A stretch of 64,000 nt of DNA, from contig NZ_QBKS01000002.1 in assembly GCF_003054285.1 (NCBI RefSeq), forward strand, positions 186,001-250,000. The letters run 5' to 3'. A model generated the notes under the pieces. The model was not told the origin of the DNA, searched no databases, and was given only the letters and a program-made list of their open reading frames with translations. Below are positions 54,205 through 62,493 of the stretch, piece after piece (the stretch's first letter is position 1; each line of letters starts with the position of its first letter). A program made the position numbers and the translations under genes. The DNA is from Litoreibacter ponti. GTDB taxonomy: Bacteria; Pseudomonadota; Alphaproteobacteria; Rhodobacterales; Rhodobacteraceae.

Positions 54205-54218
54205 TGTTTGCGCAAACA
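54205..54218. promoter_or_regulatory. perfect 14-bp palindrome in a divergent promoter
   Basis: TGTTTGCGCAAACA lies 27-40 bp upstream of the LtnD-like ATG and 117 bp upstream of the plus-strand SDR start. Its central CG and length resemble a LacI-family operator, but no LacI gene is next to it. Confidence 0.6.
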
Positions 54219-54334
54219 CTAGGGGAAGCGCCGGGCGGTGAAAAGCATTGAAGCCCGACTAAATTGACCTTAGGCAAGGGGCGTGTCGCGAGGCTGCGCG
54301 CGACGGATACAACGAAAATATCGGGGGGATTACC

Positions 54335-55084
54335 TTGGCGCATCAAAGACTTGCCGGAAAACGTGCATTGGTAAGTGCGGCGGCTCAGGGCATCGGGCGC
54401 GCCTCGGCGCTGGCGATGGCCGATGAGGGCGCGCAGGTCTTTGCGACCGATGTGAACGCGGACGCCCTGGCCGAGCTGGAGCACCCCGGCATCGAGACCT
54501 TCGAGATGGACGTGCGCGACGCGGATGCAGTGGCCGAGGGCGTGGCGCGGTCAAAGCCGGACGTGTTGTTCAACTGCGCGGGCTACGTGCACGCGGGCTC
54601 AATCCTGGACGCCTCGGACGACGAGTGGGACTTCGCCTTCGATCTGAACGTGCGTTCAATGATGCGGATGATGAAGGCGGCCCTGCCCGGCATGCTGGAG
54701 CGCGGCGGTGGCTCGATCATCAACATGTCGAGCGCGTGCTCTTCGGTCATCGGCGCGCCGAACCGCTTCATCTACGGCACCACCAAGGCCGCCGTGATCG
54801 GCATGACGAAATCGGTGGCGGTGGACTACATCACGCAAGGGATTCGCTGCAATTGCATCTGCCCCGGCACGGTGGAGAGCCCCAGCTGGCACGACCGGGT
54901 GCGCGAGCTGGGCGAGAGCCTTGGCAGCTACGAGGCCGCGCTGGAGCAGTTCGTGTCCCGCCAGCCCATGGGGCGCGTCGCCAAGGCGGAAGAGATCGCG
55001 GCGCTGGTGGTGTATCTCGCCGGTGACGAGAGCGCCTTTACGACCGGGCAGGCCCATGTGATCGATGGCGGGTGGTCCGGTTAA
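54335..55084 (+). CDS. SDR, probable 2-keto-3-deoxy-L-fuconate-type dehydrogenase
   Basis: The 249-residue SDR has ALVSAAAQGIGRASALAM (cofactor loop), FNCAG, the Ser of INMSSACSS and catalytic YGTTK. Sequences of this type (BDH2-like) include the NAD-dependent 2-keto-3-deoxy-L-fuconate dehydrogenase of non-phosphorylative fucose pathways. The start is a TTG at 54335, placed five bases after a strong GGGGGGAT; no in-frame ATG is near. It heads the plus-strand sugar-acid operon, and its stop is followed by the 26-bp motif. Confidence 0.85.
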   Translation: MAHQRLAGKRALVSAAAQGIGRASALAMADEGAQVFATDVNADALAELEHPGIETFEMDVRDADAVAEGVARSKPDVLFNCAGYVHAGSILDASDDEWDFAFDLNVRSMMRMMKAALPGMLERGGGSIINMSSACSSVIGAPNRFIYGTTKAAVIGMTKSVAVDYITQGIRCNCICPGTVESPSWHDRVRELGESLGSYEAALEQFVSRQPMGRVAKAEEIAALVVYLAGDESAFTTGQAHVIDGGWSG

Positions 55085-55092
55085 GGCGGGTT

Positions 55093-55118
55093 TTTGAGTA
55101 TTTTTGCCAAAACGAAGC
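55093..55118 (+). repeat. 26-bp intergenic motif, copy 2
   Basis: The motif begins TTTGAGTATTTTTGCC and ends AAAACGAAGC, with one difference in 26 bases from the copy at 20044-20069 on the other strand. It lies eight bases after the SDR stop, in the same orientation relative to the upstream gene as copy 1 has to its ATPase gene. Confidence 0.6.
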
Positions 55119-55172
55119 ATGAAAGCGCCCTTGCTTGGGATCGGGGCGCGTTAACCTTAATGGAAGATTGAG

Positions 55173-56960
55173 ATGGCCGATAAGTCGAAGCTGAGATCGC
55201 AAAAGTGGTTCAACAACCCTGACAATCAGGAAATGACGGCGCTCTACCTGGAGCGCTACCTGAACTACGGCCTGACCCGCGAAGAGCTTCAGTCCGGCAA
55301 GCCGATCATCGGCATCGCCCAGACCGGATCGGACCTGTCGCCCTGCAACCGGCATCATATCGAGCTGACCAAGCGGGTGCGCGACGGGGTGATCGCGGCG
55401 GGCGGCACGGTGATCGAGATCCCCGTGCACCCGATCCAGGAGACCGGCAAGCGACCCACGGCGATGCTGGACCGCAACCTGGCCTATCTGTCGCTGGTGG
55501 AGACGCTGTTTGGCTACCCGATTGACGGCGTGGTGCTGAACATCGGCTGCGACAAGACCACCCCTGCCCTGCTGATGGCGGCGGCAACGGTGAACATTCC
55601 CGCCATTGCGCTGAGCGTCGGGCCGATGTTGAACGGCTGGTTCAAGGGCGAGCGTACCGGCTCTGGCACCATCGTGTGGAAAGCGCGCGAGATGCAGGCG
55701 GCGGGCGAGATTGACGATGACGGGTTCATGGATCTGGTCGCCTCCTCGACCCCGTCGGTCGGCTATTGCAACACGATGGGCACGGCGACGACGATGAACT
55801 CGCTGGCCGAGGCGTTGGGGATGCAGCTGCCCGGCTCGGCCGCGATCCCGGCGCCCTACCGCGAGCGCGGCCAGATCAGCTACGAGACCGGCAAGCGCAT
55901 CGTGGGCATGGTCGAAGAGGATCTGCGCCCCTCCGACATCATGACCCGCGAGGCGTTCGAGAATGCCATCGTGATCAACTCCGCCATCGGCGGGTCGACC
56001 AACGCGCCGATCCACCTCAACGGCGTGGCAAAGCACCTCGATGTGGCGCTCGGCAATGACGACTGGCAGGCGCTCGGCCATCGCGTGCCGCTACTGGTGA
56101 ACCTGCAACCGGCGGGCAAGTATCTGGGCGAGGATTACCACCGCGCCGGCGGCGTGCCCGCGGTAATCGGCGAGCTGATCAAAGCCAACCTGCTGCCGCA
56201 CCCGGACGTGGTGACCGCCAATGGCAAGACGATGCGCGAGAATTGCGAAGGCATGCTGACGGGCAATTCGGATGTGATCTATTCCATCGACGCGCCGATT
56301 CTGAAGGATGCGGGCTTCATCAACCTCAAGGGCAACCTGTTCGATTCAGCAATCATGAAGACCAGCGTGATCTCCAAGGAATTTCGCGACCGGTACCTGT
56401 CGAACCCGGACGACCCCGACGCCTTCGAGGGGCGCGCGATTGTCTTCGACGGGCCGGAGGATTTCCACCACCGCATCGACGACGAAAGCCTCGGCATCGA
56501 CGCGCATTGCATCATGATCATGCGCGGCGCGGGGCCGAAGGGCTACCCGGGCGGGGCGGAGGTCGTGAACATGCGCCCGCCGTCTTACCTGCTGAAGAAG
56601 GGCATTCATGCCCTGCCCTGCGTGGGCGACGGGCGGCAGTCGGGCACATCTGGCTCGCCGTCGATCCTGAACGCCTCGCCCGAGGCCGCCGATGGGGGCG
56701 GGCTGGCGCTGGTGCAGACCGGCGACCGGGTGCGGATCGATCTTCGCAAATGCACCGCCGATATGCTGGTGGATGATGCCGAGCTGAAGGCACGGGCTGA
56801 AAAACTGGTAAACGGCTCCATTGAGGTGCCGGACAGCCAGACGCCGTGGCAAGAGATCTTCCGCCAGCTGGTGCGGCCCTTCAGCGAGGGCATGACACTC
56901 GACGGGGCGGCAAAATACCAAGACATCTCGCGCAAATACATGCCGCGCGACAATCATTAG
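55173..56960 (+). CDS. IlvD/Edd-family sugar-acid dehydratase
   Basis: The 595-residue protein has Cys58 (SPCNRH), Cys126 (IGCDKT) and Cys199 (VGYCNTMG). These positions match the [2Fe-2S] cluster ligands of L-arabonate and D-xylonate dehydratases. The conserved [10 protein letters not shown] holds the catalytic Ser. The reaction is loss of water from an aldonate (arabonate, xylonate, fuconate type) to a 2-keto-3-deoxy acid in the cytoplasm. Neighbouring genes (SDR and FAH hydrolase) favour a pathway that goes on to a 2,4-diketo acid. It is separated from the FAH gene by only 11 bp, with GGGAG in the gap. Confidence 0.93.
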   Translation: MADKSKLRSQKWFNNPDNQEMTALYLERYLNYGLTREELQSGKPIIGIAQTGSDLSPCNRHHIELTKRVRDGVIAAGGTVIEIPVHPIQETGKRPTAMLDRNLAYLSLVETLFGYPIDGVVLNIGCDKTTPALLMAAATVNIPAIALSVGPMLNGWFKGERTGSGTIVWKAREMQAAGEIDDDGFMDLVASSTPSVGYCNTMGTATTMNSLAEALGMQLPGSAAIPAPYRERGQISYETGKRIVGMVEEDLRPSDIMTREAFENAIVINSAIGGSTNAPIHLNGVAKHLDVALGNDDWQALGHRVPLLVNLQPAGKYLGEDYHRAGGVPAVIGELIKANLLPHPDVVTANGKTMRENCEGMLTGNSDVIYSIDAPILKDAGFINLKGNLFDSAIMKTSVISKEFRDRYLSNPDDPDAFEGRAIVFDGPEDFHHRIDDESLGIDAHCIMIMRGAGPKGYPGGAEVVNMRPPSYLLKKGIHALPCVGDGRQSGTSGSPSILNASPEAADGGGLALVQTGDRVRIDLRKCTADMLVDDAELKARAEKLVNGSIEVPDSQTPWQEIFRQLVRPFSEGMTLDGAAKYQDISRKYMPRDNH

Positions 56961-56971
56961 GGAGTTTTGAC

Positions 56972-57820
56972 ATGAAACTGGTTCGCTACGGAGACAAGGG
57001 CGCGGAGAAGCCCGGCATGATCGACGCCGACGGCCAGCTGCGCGACCTCAGCGGTCATGTGGCCGATATCGACGGCGCACATCTGGGCGACGCCGTGCTG
57101 CATTCCCTGGCCGGGATCGATCCGACCCACCTGCCCGCGGTCGGGGGCAACCCGCGGCTCGGGGCCTGCGTGGGCTCGATCGGGAAGTTCCTGTGCATTG
57201 GGCTGAACTACTCCGACCACGCCGCCGAGACCGGCGCGGATATCCCCGAGCACCCGATCCTTTTCTTCAAGGCAAACTCCGCCATCGTGGGGGCCTATGA
57301 TGACGTGATCATGCCCCGCGGCTCGACCCATACCGACTGGGAGGTGGAGCTGGGCGTGGTGATCGGCAAGGAGTGCAAATACGTCTCCGAGGCCGACGCG
57401 CTGGATTACGTGGCGGGTTACTGCGTGGTCAATGACGTCTCCGAGCGGCATTTCCAGACCCAGCTGACCGGCCAGTGGACCAAGGGCAAAAGCTGCGACA
57501 CGTTCGGCCCCACGGGCCCGTGGCTGGTGACCCGCGACGAGGTGCCGGACGTGCAAAACCTCGCCATGTCTCTCGACGTCAATGGCACGCGCATGCAGAC
57601 CGGGAACACCAACACGATGATCTTCACCGTGGCGCAGATTATCGAGCATTTGTCGGGGCTTATGACATTGCATCCGGGTGATGTCATCACCACCGGCACG
57701 CCCCCGGGCGTAGGCATGGGCATGAAGCCGGAACCTGTCTACCTGAAGAGGGGCGACGTGATGGAGCTGACCATCGAAGGGCTCGGCACCCAGCGCCAGA
57801 CCGTGGGAGAAGACGCATGA
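56972..57820 (+). CDS. FAH-family hydrolase (2,4-diketo-3-deoxy-fuconate/rhamnonate hydrolase type)
   Basis: The 282-residue protein starts MKLVRYGDKGAEKPGM and has the metal site of the fumarylacetoacetase family: FLCIGLNYSDHA, DWEVELGVVIG with two Glu, and CVVNDVSER with Asp. The closing GDVITTGTPPGVGMG is also typical. This subgroup cleaves 2,4-diketo-3-deoxy-L-fuconate or rhamnonate into pyruvate and L-lactate. The ATG at 56972 follows GGGAG; the longer frame overlaps the dehydratase. ATGA overlaps the next gene. Confidence 0.92.
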   Translation: MKLVRYGDKGAEKPGMIDADGQLRDLSGHVADIDGAHLGDAVLHSLAGIDPTHLPAVGGNPRLGACVGSIGKFLCIGLNYSDHAAETGADIPEHPILFFKANSAIVGAYDDVIMPRGSTHTDWEVELGVVIGKECKYVSEADALDYVAGYCVVNDVSERHFQTQLTGQWTKGKSCDTFGPTGPWLVTRDEVPDVQNLAMSLDVNGTRMQTGNTNTMIFTVAQIIEHLSGLMTLHPGDVITTGTPPGVGMGMKPEPVYLKRGDVMELTIEGLGTQRQTVGEDA

Positions 57821-58773
57821 GCCAGCCGGAAGTCCTGCAGATCGGCGGCGCGACAGACGAGATGCGTGCCCGGCTCGACGCCGAGTTCAAGGTCCACGTG
57901 ATGTCGGAGATCGACGATTTCGACGCCTGGGCGGCGGAGCACGGCGCGGGCGTGGAAGCGGTTATGACCAACGGCCATGACGGGGTGCCTGCGAAAGTGA
58001 TGGAGGCGCTGCCAAACCTCAAGGTCGTCTCTGGCTACGGCGTGGGCTACGACGCGGTCGACACCGACGCCTGCGTGGCGCGCGGCATCAAGGTCTCGCA
58101 CACCCCCGACGTACTGAATGGCGAGGTCGCCAACACGGCGCTGCTCTTGCTGCTCGCGGGCCTGCGCAACTTCCGCCATGACGAGGCCTGGGCGCGCTCG
58201 GGTGATTGGGAAACAAGCGGCAATGCGCCCTTGTCCACCTCGCCCGACGGCAAGACCATCGGCATCCTGGGGCTGGGTCGCATCGGTCAGGAAATCGCCG
58301 ACCGGATGGCGATTTTCAATCCGACGATCGTCTATCACACGCGCTCGAAAAAGGACGTTCCGTACACGTATTACGGCGATCTGGTCGAAATGGCCGCCGC
58401 CTGTGACGTGCTGATCTGTATCACGCCCGGGGGCCCGTCCACGAATAAAATCGTGAACAAACAGGTGCTTGAGGCGCTTGGCCCATCGGGCATGCTAATC
58501 AATGTCTCCCGCGGCTCGGTCGTCGATGAGGCGGCGCTGATCGAGGCCCTCGACAGCGGCAAGCTGGGCCTTGCTGGCCTCGATGTGTTCGAGAAAGAAC
58601 CCCACATCCCCGACGCGCTGAAGACGTCTGATCGGACTGTGCTGCTGCCCCATGTAGGCTCCGGCACGCATGAGACGCGGGCGGCGATGGGCAAATTGAC
58701 GGTGGACAATCTGCTTCAGTGGAAGGCCGACGGCACGGTCAAAACCCCGGTGCCGGAATGCGCGCATCTATGA
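57817..58773 (+). CDS. D-isomer-specific 2-hydroxyacid dehydrogenase
   Basis: The 318-residue protein has the NAD motif [13 protein letters not shown] and the catalytic triad: Arg in [13 protein letters not shown], Glu in FEKEPHIP and His in PHVGSGTHE. It is typical of hydroxypyruvate/glyoxylate reductases. In this operon it may reduce a keto acid product, or oxidise lactate or another hydroxy acid. It is linked to both neighbours by ATGA overlaps. Confidence 0.92.
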   Translation: MSQPEVLQIGGATDEMRARLDAEFKVHVMSEIDDFDAWAAEHGAGVEAVMTNGHDGVPAKVMEALPNLKVVSGYGVGYDAVDTDACVARGIKVSHTPDVLNGEVANTALLLLLAGLRNFRHDEAWARSGDWETSGNAPLSTSPDGKTIGILGLGRIGQEIADRMAIFNPTIVYHTRSKKDVPYTYYGDLVEMAAACDVLICITPGGPSTNKIVNKQVLEALGPSGMLINVSRGSVVDEAALIEALDSGKLGLAGLDVFEKEPHIPDALKTSDRTVLLPHVGSGTHETRAAMGKLTVDNLLQWKADGTVKTPVPECAHL

Positions 58774-59858
58774 AGATCGCGTCTGTTGAGGCGCGTTTGT
58801 TCAACGTGCCTTTGGACGAGGTTCTGGTGGACGCCAAACATGGCGACCACCACTTTTTTCAGCTGGTCTGCGCGACGGTCCGGCTGGAAAATGGCACCGA
58901 GGGCGTCGGCTACACATACACGGGCGGCAAGGGCGGCACGGCCATTCTGGCGATGATCCGGGACGATCTGGGCCCGTTCCTTGTGGGTCAAAACGCTGAA
59001 AACGTTGAAGACTTATACGATGCGATGCAATGGCACGTGCATTACGTAGCGCGCGGCGGAATCGCGTCTTTCGCGATCTCCGCGGTCGATATCGCGCTGT
59101 GGGATTTGCGGGGCAAGGCATCGGGTCAGCCTTTGTACAAGATGGCCGGCGGAGCGGCGGACAGGTGCCGGGCCTATTGTGGCGGGATCGATCTGGGGTT
59201 TGACCTGCCAAAGCTTTTGGACAGTGTGCAGGGCTACCTCGACCGCGGCTTCAACGGGGTGAAGATCAAGATCGGACGCCCCGATGATCTTGAGCGTATT
59301 CAAGCGGTTAGAAAGCTCATCGGGCCGGATATCGCATTCGCCGTGGATGCCAATTATTCGCTGGATGTTGATCAGGCGATAGCACTCGCAAAAGGCTTCG
59401 CGGAGCACGATATCATGTGGTTCGAAGAGCCGATTATTCCCGATAATTATCAAGGTTTTGCGCAGATTGCGGACGCCACGGGCGTGCCGCTCGCCATGGG
59501 GGAGAACCTGCACACGGTGCATGAGTTCGAATATGCCCGCGATCAGGCGAAGTTAAGTTTTGTACAACCTGACGCGTCCAATTGCGGCGGCATCACAGGC
59601 TGGCTTCAGGCGGCTGACGTCTTTGATAACACGGGCGTTTCCGTCTGCTCCCACGGGATGCAGGAGCTGCATGTCTCGCTGGTGTCAGGCCACGATCCAA
59701 AGGGCTGGATCGAGGTGCACTCCTTCCCCATCGACCGCTACACAACCCGGCCGCTGATGGTCGAGGATCACATGGCGGTGGCGCCGGACGTGCCCGGGAC
59801 GGGGGTGGAATTCCGCTGGGACATGCTCGCCCCGTTCGAGCAGCGCGCGGTCGTTTAG
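58770..59858 (+). CDS. enolase-superfamily sugar-acid dehydratase (MR/MLE family)
   Basis: The 362-residue protein has the KxK motif GVKIKIG, metal ligands in VDANY, FEEPI and GENLH, and a likely base His in CSHGMQELH. This is a mandelate-racemase subgroup pattern seen in galactarate, talarate and related acid-sugar dehydratases. It is the second acid-sugar dehydratase of this operon, and unlike the IlvD/Edd enzyme it needs Mg2+ only. The ATG overlaps the previous stop by ATGA. It is the last gene of the operon; about 100 bp separate it from the convergent PanE-like gene. Confidence 0.92.
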   Translation: MKIASVEARLFNVPLDEVLVDAKHGDHHFFQLVCATVRLENGTEGVGYTYTGGKGGTAILAMIRDDLGPFLVGQNAENVEDLYDAMQWHVHYVARGGIASFAISAVDIALWDLRGKASGQPLYKMAGGAADRCRAYCGGIDLGFDLPKLLDSVQGYLDRGFNGVKIKIGRPDDLERIQAVRKLIGPDIAFAVDANYSLDVDQAIALAKGFAEHDIMWFEEPIIPDNYQGFAQIADATGVPLAMGENLHTVHEFEYARDQAKLSFVQPDASNCGGITGWLQAADVFDNTGVSVCSHGMQELHVSLVSGHDPKGWIEVHSFPIDRYTTRPLMVEDHMAVAPDVPGTGVEFRWDMLAPFEQRAVV

Positions 59859-59954
59859 ACGTCTAACGCGCTCGGGGCCCGGTTAGGTGCTGGGTCTTGG
59901 CGGGTTTTTCGCTTTCGCGGGGATCACAGTGCGTCCGTCAAGCAATAAAGAGCT

Positions 59955-60932
59955 TCAGGCAACCCCCGCCATCTTCGCCCTGAGCCGGATCAACGCCAGC
60001 ACGGTGTCCACGGTGGGCGTCGGGTGGCCGGTGAGGGTGCCGAGTTCGGAGACGGCGCCGACGAGGGCCTCGATCTCCATGGGGCGGCCGGCGTCGAGGT
60101 CCTGCCACATGGATGTGCGGTGCGCGCCGACGGCGGCGCCGCCGTCGATACGGCGGTCGACATCGATGGGGAACTTCACGCCCAGCGCCTCGGCGATGGT
60201 TTGCGCCTCGACCATCATACCGCGCGCCACGGCGCGGGTGCCGGGGTCGGTGCAGAGCACATCGAGCGTCGCGTGGGTCAGCGCGGAGATCGGGTTGAAC
60301 GACAGGTTGCCCCAGAGCTTCACCCAAATCTCGTCGCGGATGCGCGGGCGCACCGGGGCCTTCAGGCCCGCGGAGGACAGCGCCTTTGACAAGGCCAGAG
60401 CGCGGTCGGATTTGGAACCGTCAGGCTCGCCCAAACTAAAGCGGTTGCCCTCGATATGCTTGATCGTGCCGGGCTCTGACACCTCGGCGGCGGGGTAGAC
60501 GACGCAGCCCAGGACCCTGTCGGGGCCGAAGCCGTCCCACTGGGCGTTGCCGGGGTCGACGCTTTCCAGCCTTGTGCCCTCGTAGGGGCCGTCGAGCTTG
60601 TGGAAATACCACCACGGCACCCCGTTTACACCGGAGACAATCGTGGTGTCGGGGCCGATGAGCGGCTGCATATGGGGCACCACGCCGGGGACCGAATGGG
60701 CCTTGAGCGTGACGATCACATAGTCCTGCGGGCCGAGATCAGCGGGGTTGTCGGAGGCGGTGACGGCGACGTTGGTTGTCTCGCCGCCCTCCTCGATCAG
60801 GGTCAGGCCCTTCTCCTGCATGGCGGCCAGGTGCGGGCCGCGGGCCACGAGGGACACATCGGCCCCGGCCTGCGCCAGTTTGACACCCATATAGCCGCCG
60901 ATGGCCCCGGCGCCGAAGATACAGATTTTCAT
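59955..60932 (-). CDS. 2-dehydropantoate 2-reductase-like protein (PanE/ApbA family)
   Basis: The 325-residue protein has CIFGAGAIGGYMGVKLA and the catalytic Lys in WVKLWGNLSFNPISALT, followed by the expected Asn residues. PanE reduces ketopantoate with NADPH. Several catabolic operons hold PanE-like paralogues of other 2-keto acid specificity, and this copy is coupled by a 12-bp gap to an acyl-CoA synthetase and TctA. A catabolic role is thus as likely as pantothenate synthesis. Confidence 0.88.
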   Translation of the reverse strand: MKICIFGAGAIGGYMGVKLAQAGADVSLVARGPHLAAMQEKGLTLIEEGGETTNVAVTASDNPADLGPQDYVIVTLKAHSVPGVVPHMQPLIGPDTTIVSGVNGVPWWYFHKLDGPYEGTRLESVDPGNAQWDGFGPDRVLGCVVYPAAEVSEPGTIKHIEGNRFSLGEPDGSKSDRALALSKALSSAGLKAPVRPRIRDEIWVKLWGNLSFNPISALTHATLDVLCTDPGTRAVARGMMVEAQTIAEALGVKFPIDVDRRIDGGAAVGAHRTSMWQDLDAGRPMEIEALVGAVSELGTLTGHPTPTVDTVLALIRLRAKMAGVA

Positions 60933-60944
60933 GGTGCGTCCCCC

Positions 60945-62471
60945 TCAGGCAGGCTCGACCAGACCCAGCTTCTCGGCCATGCCGATCCGCTGCATCTTGC
61001 CAGTAGCGCCCTTCGGGATCTCGTCGAGGATCACCACTTTGCGCGGCGCCTTGAAGTCGGCCATGCGGGATTTGGCGAAGTCGCGGATGGTGGCCTCGGT
61101 CGCGTCGGAACCTTCGGTCAGGACCACGGCGGCGGCGACCTCTTCGCCCAACTTCGGGTGCGGCAGGGCGAAGGTGACGACCTGCGCCACGTCGGGGCTG
61201 TCCAAGAGCACCGCGTCGACCTCCAGCGGGGACACCTTTTCGCCGCCGCGATTGATGATCTCTTTCAGGCGGCCGGTCAGCGACAGGTAGCCCTCGGCGT
61301 CAAACGAGCCCTGATCGCCGGTGCGGAACCAGCGTTTGCCCTCGGCCTCGAAGAAGTTCTTCTCGTTGGCCTCGGGGTTGCCCTCGTAGCCGGGGGTGAC
61401 ATTGGGACCGGAGATGCAGATTTCGCCGGTGCCGTCGATCAGGCGGTTCTCGACCTCGTGGGCGATGCGCACCTCTGGGCCTGCGGGCACGCCGACGGAG
61501 CCGGGCTTTTGCGCGCGGGGCGGCAGCGGGTTGGAGGCCATCTGGTGCGTCGCCTCGGTCATGCCGTAGCCCTCGATCACGGGGGCGTTGAAGGTCTCGA
61601 CCAGCTTGGTGAAGACCGGCGGCGGCAGAGAGGCCGAGGACGAGCGCAGGAAGCGCAGCGGCACCTCGGCGATGGTGTCGGCGTTGCGGGACGCGCGTGA
61701 CAAGATCGCCTGATGCATTGTGGGCACGGCGGTATACCACGTGGGCTCGGCATCCGACATCCAGCTGAAGAACTTCAGCGCATCAAAGCCCGGCGCGCAC
61801 CAAACCTGCCCGCCCGCCTTGAGCGTGGCGGAGACGGCGGCGATCAGCCCGTGGATATGGAAGAGCGGCATCACGTTGAGGCAGCGATCCTCGGGCGTCA
61901 GGGCGAGGCTCTCGGCGATGTTGGCCGCCGAGGCCGCGACGTTGGATTGCAAAAGCGGCACGATCTTCGGGCGCGACGTGGTGCCGGAGGTGTGCAGGAT
62001 CAGTGCGACATCATCGGGTTCGGGATCGCTCGTGTCAGCGCCCTCGTCCGCCTCGAAGGTCAGGGTGAACATGCCCGCAGGGTCCGACGCGTTGGCGCTC
62101 AGGCGCAGGATCTTCAGACCCGCCGCACGCGCCGCAAGGAAGGCCGGGCCGTCATAGCCCTCGGCCAGCACGATGGCCTTGGCCTGCAGATCGCCGAGAT
62201 AGAAGGCGTATTCGTCCTCGCGGTAGGCCGGGTTCAGCGGCGCGGTGGTGCAGGTCTGCGCGATGGTCACGAAGGCCGACGCCATCTCGGGGCCGTTGGG
62301 CAGCACGATGGCCACCCGGTCGCCGCGCCCGACCCCTGCGGTGTTGAGCTGGACGCGCACGGACTGGCTGAGATCGCGCAGGGCGCCGTAATTCATCCAC
62401 GGGCGATCCGGCGCACCGATTGCGTTGGCGTCCGCGGGATGGGACGCGATGAGGGAAGCGAAAGTGGTCAT
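60945..62471 (-). CDS. AMP-forming acyl-CoA synthetase (oxalyl/malonyl-CoA synthetase-like)
   Basis: The 508-residue ANL-superfamily enzyme has the P-loop LILHTSGTTSRPKIVP, GYGMTEATH, the hinge TGDQGSFDAEGYLSLTGR and the catalytic Lys of IPKGATGKMQR. It activates a carboxylate with ATP and CoA. Fold features (HTSGTTSRPK in place of the YTSGTTGxPK core) resemble oxalate/dicarboxylate CoA ligases. The gene lies between TctA and the PanE-like gene, so its acid substrate probably enters by the TTT transporter. Confidence 0.9.
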   Translation of the reverse strand: MTTFASLIASHPADANAIGAPDRPWMNYGALRDLSQSVRVQLNTAGVGRGDRVAIVLPNGPEMASAFVTIAQTCTTAPLNPAYREDEYAFYLGDLQAKAIVLAEGYDGPAFLAARAAGLKILRLSANASDPAGMFTLTFEADEGADTSDPEPDDVALILHTSGTTSRPKIVPLLQSNVAASAANIAESLALTPEDRCLNVMPLFHIHGLIAAVSATLKAGGQVWCAPGFDALKFFSWMSDAEPTWYTAVPTMHQAILSRASRNADTIAEVPLRFLRSSSASLPPPVFTKLVETFNAPVIEGYGMTEATHQMASNPLPPRAQKPGSVGVPAGPEVRIAHEVENRLIDGTGEICISGPNVTPGYEGNPEANEKNFFEAEGKRWFRTGDQGSFDAEGYLSLTGRLKEIINRGGEKVSPLEVDAVLLDSPDVAQVVTFALPHPKLGEEVAAAVVLTEGSDATEATIRDFAKSRMADFKAPRKVVILDEIPKGATGKMQRIGMAEKLGLVEPA

Positions 62472-62493
62472 GGGTCTGTCCTTCTCGTCTCGC

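Noticed and set aside
54179..54484. N-terminal extension of the LtnD-like dehydrogenase
   Set aside because: It overlaps the divergent SDR gene and its promoter, and the Rossmann fold starts right after the ATG at 54178.
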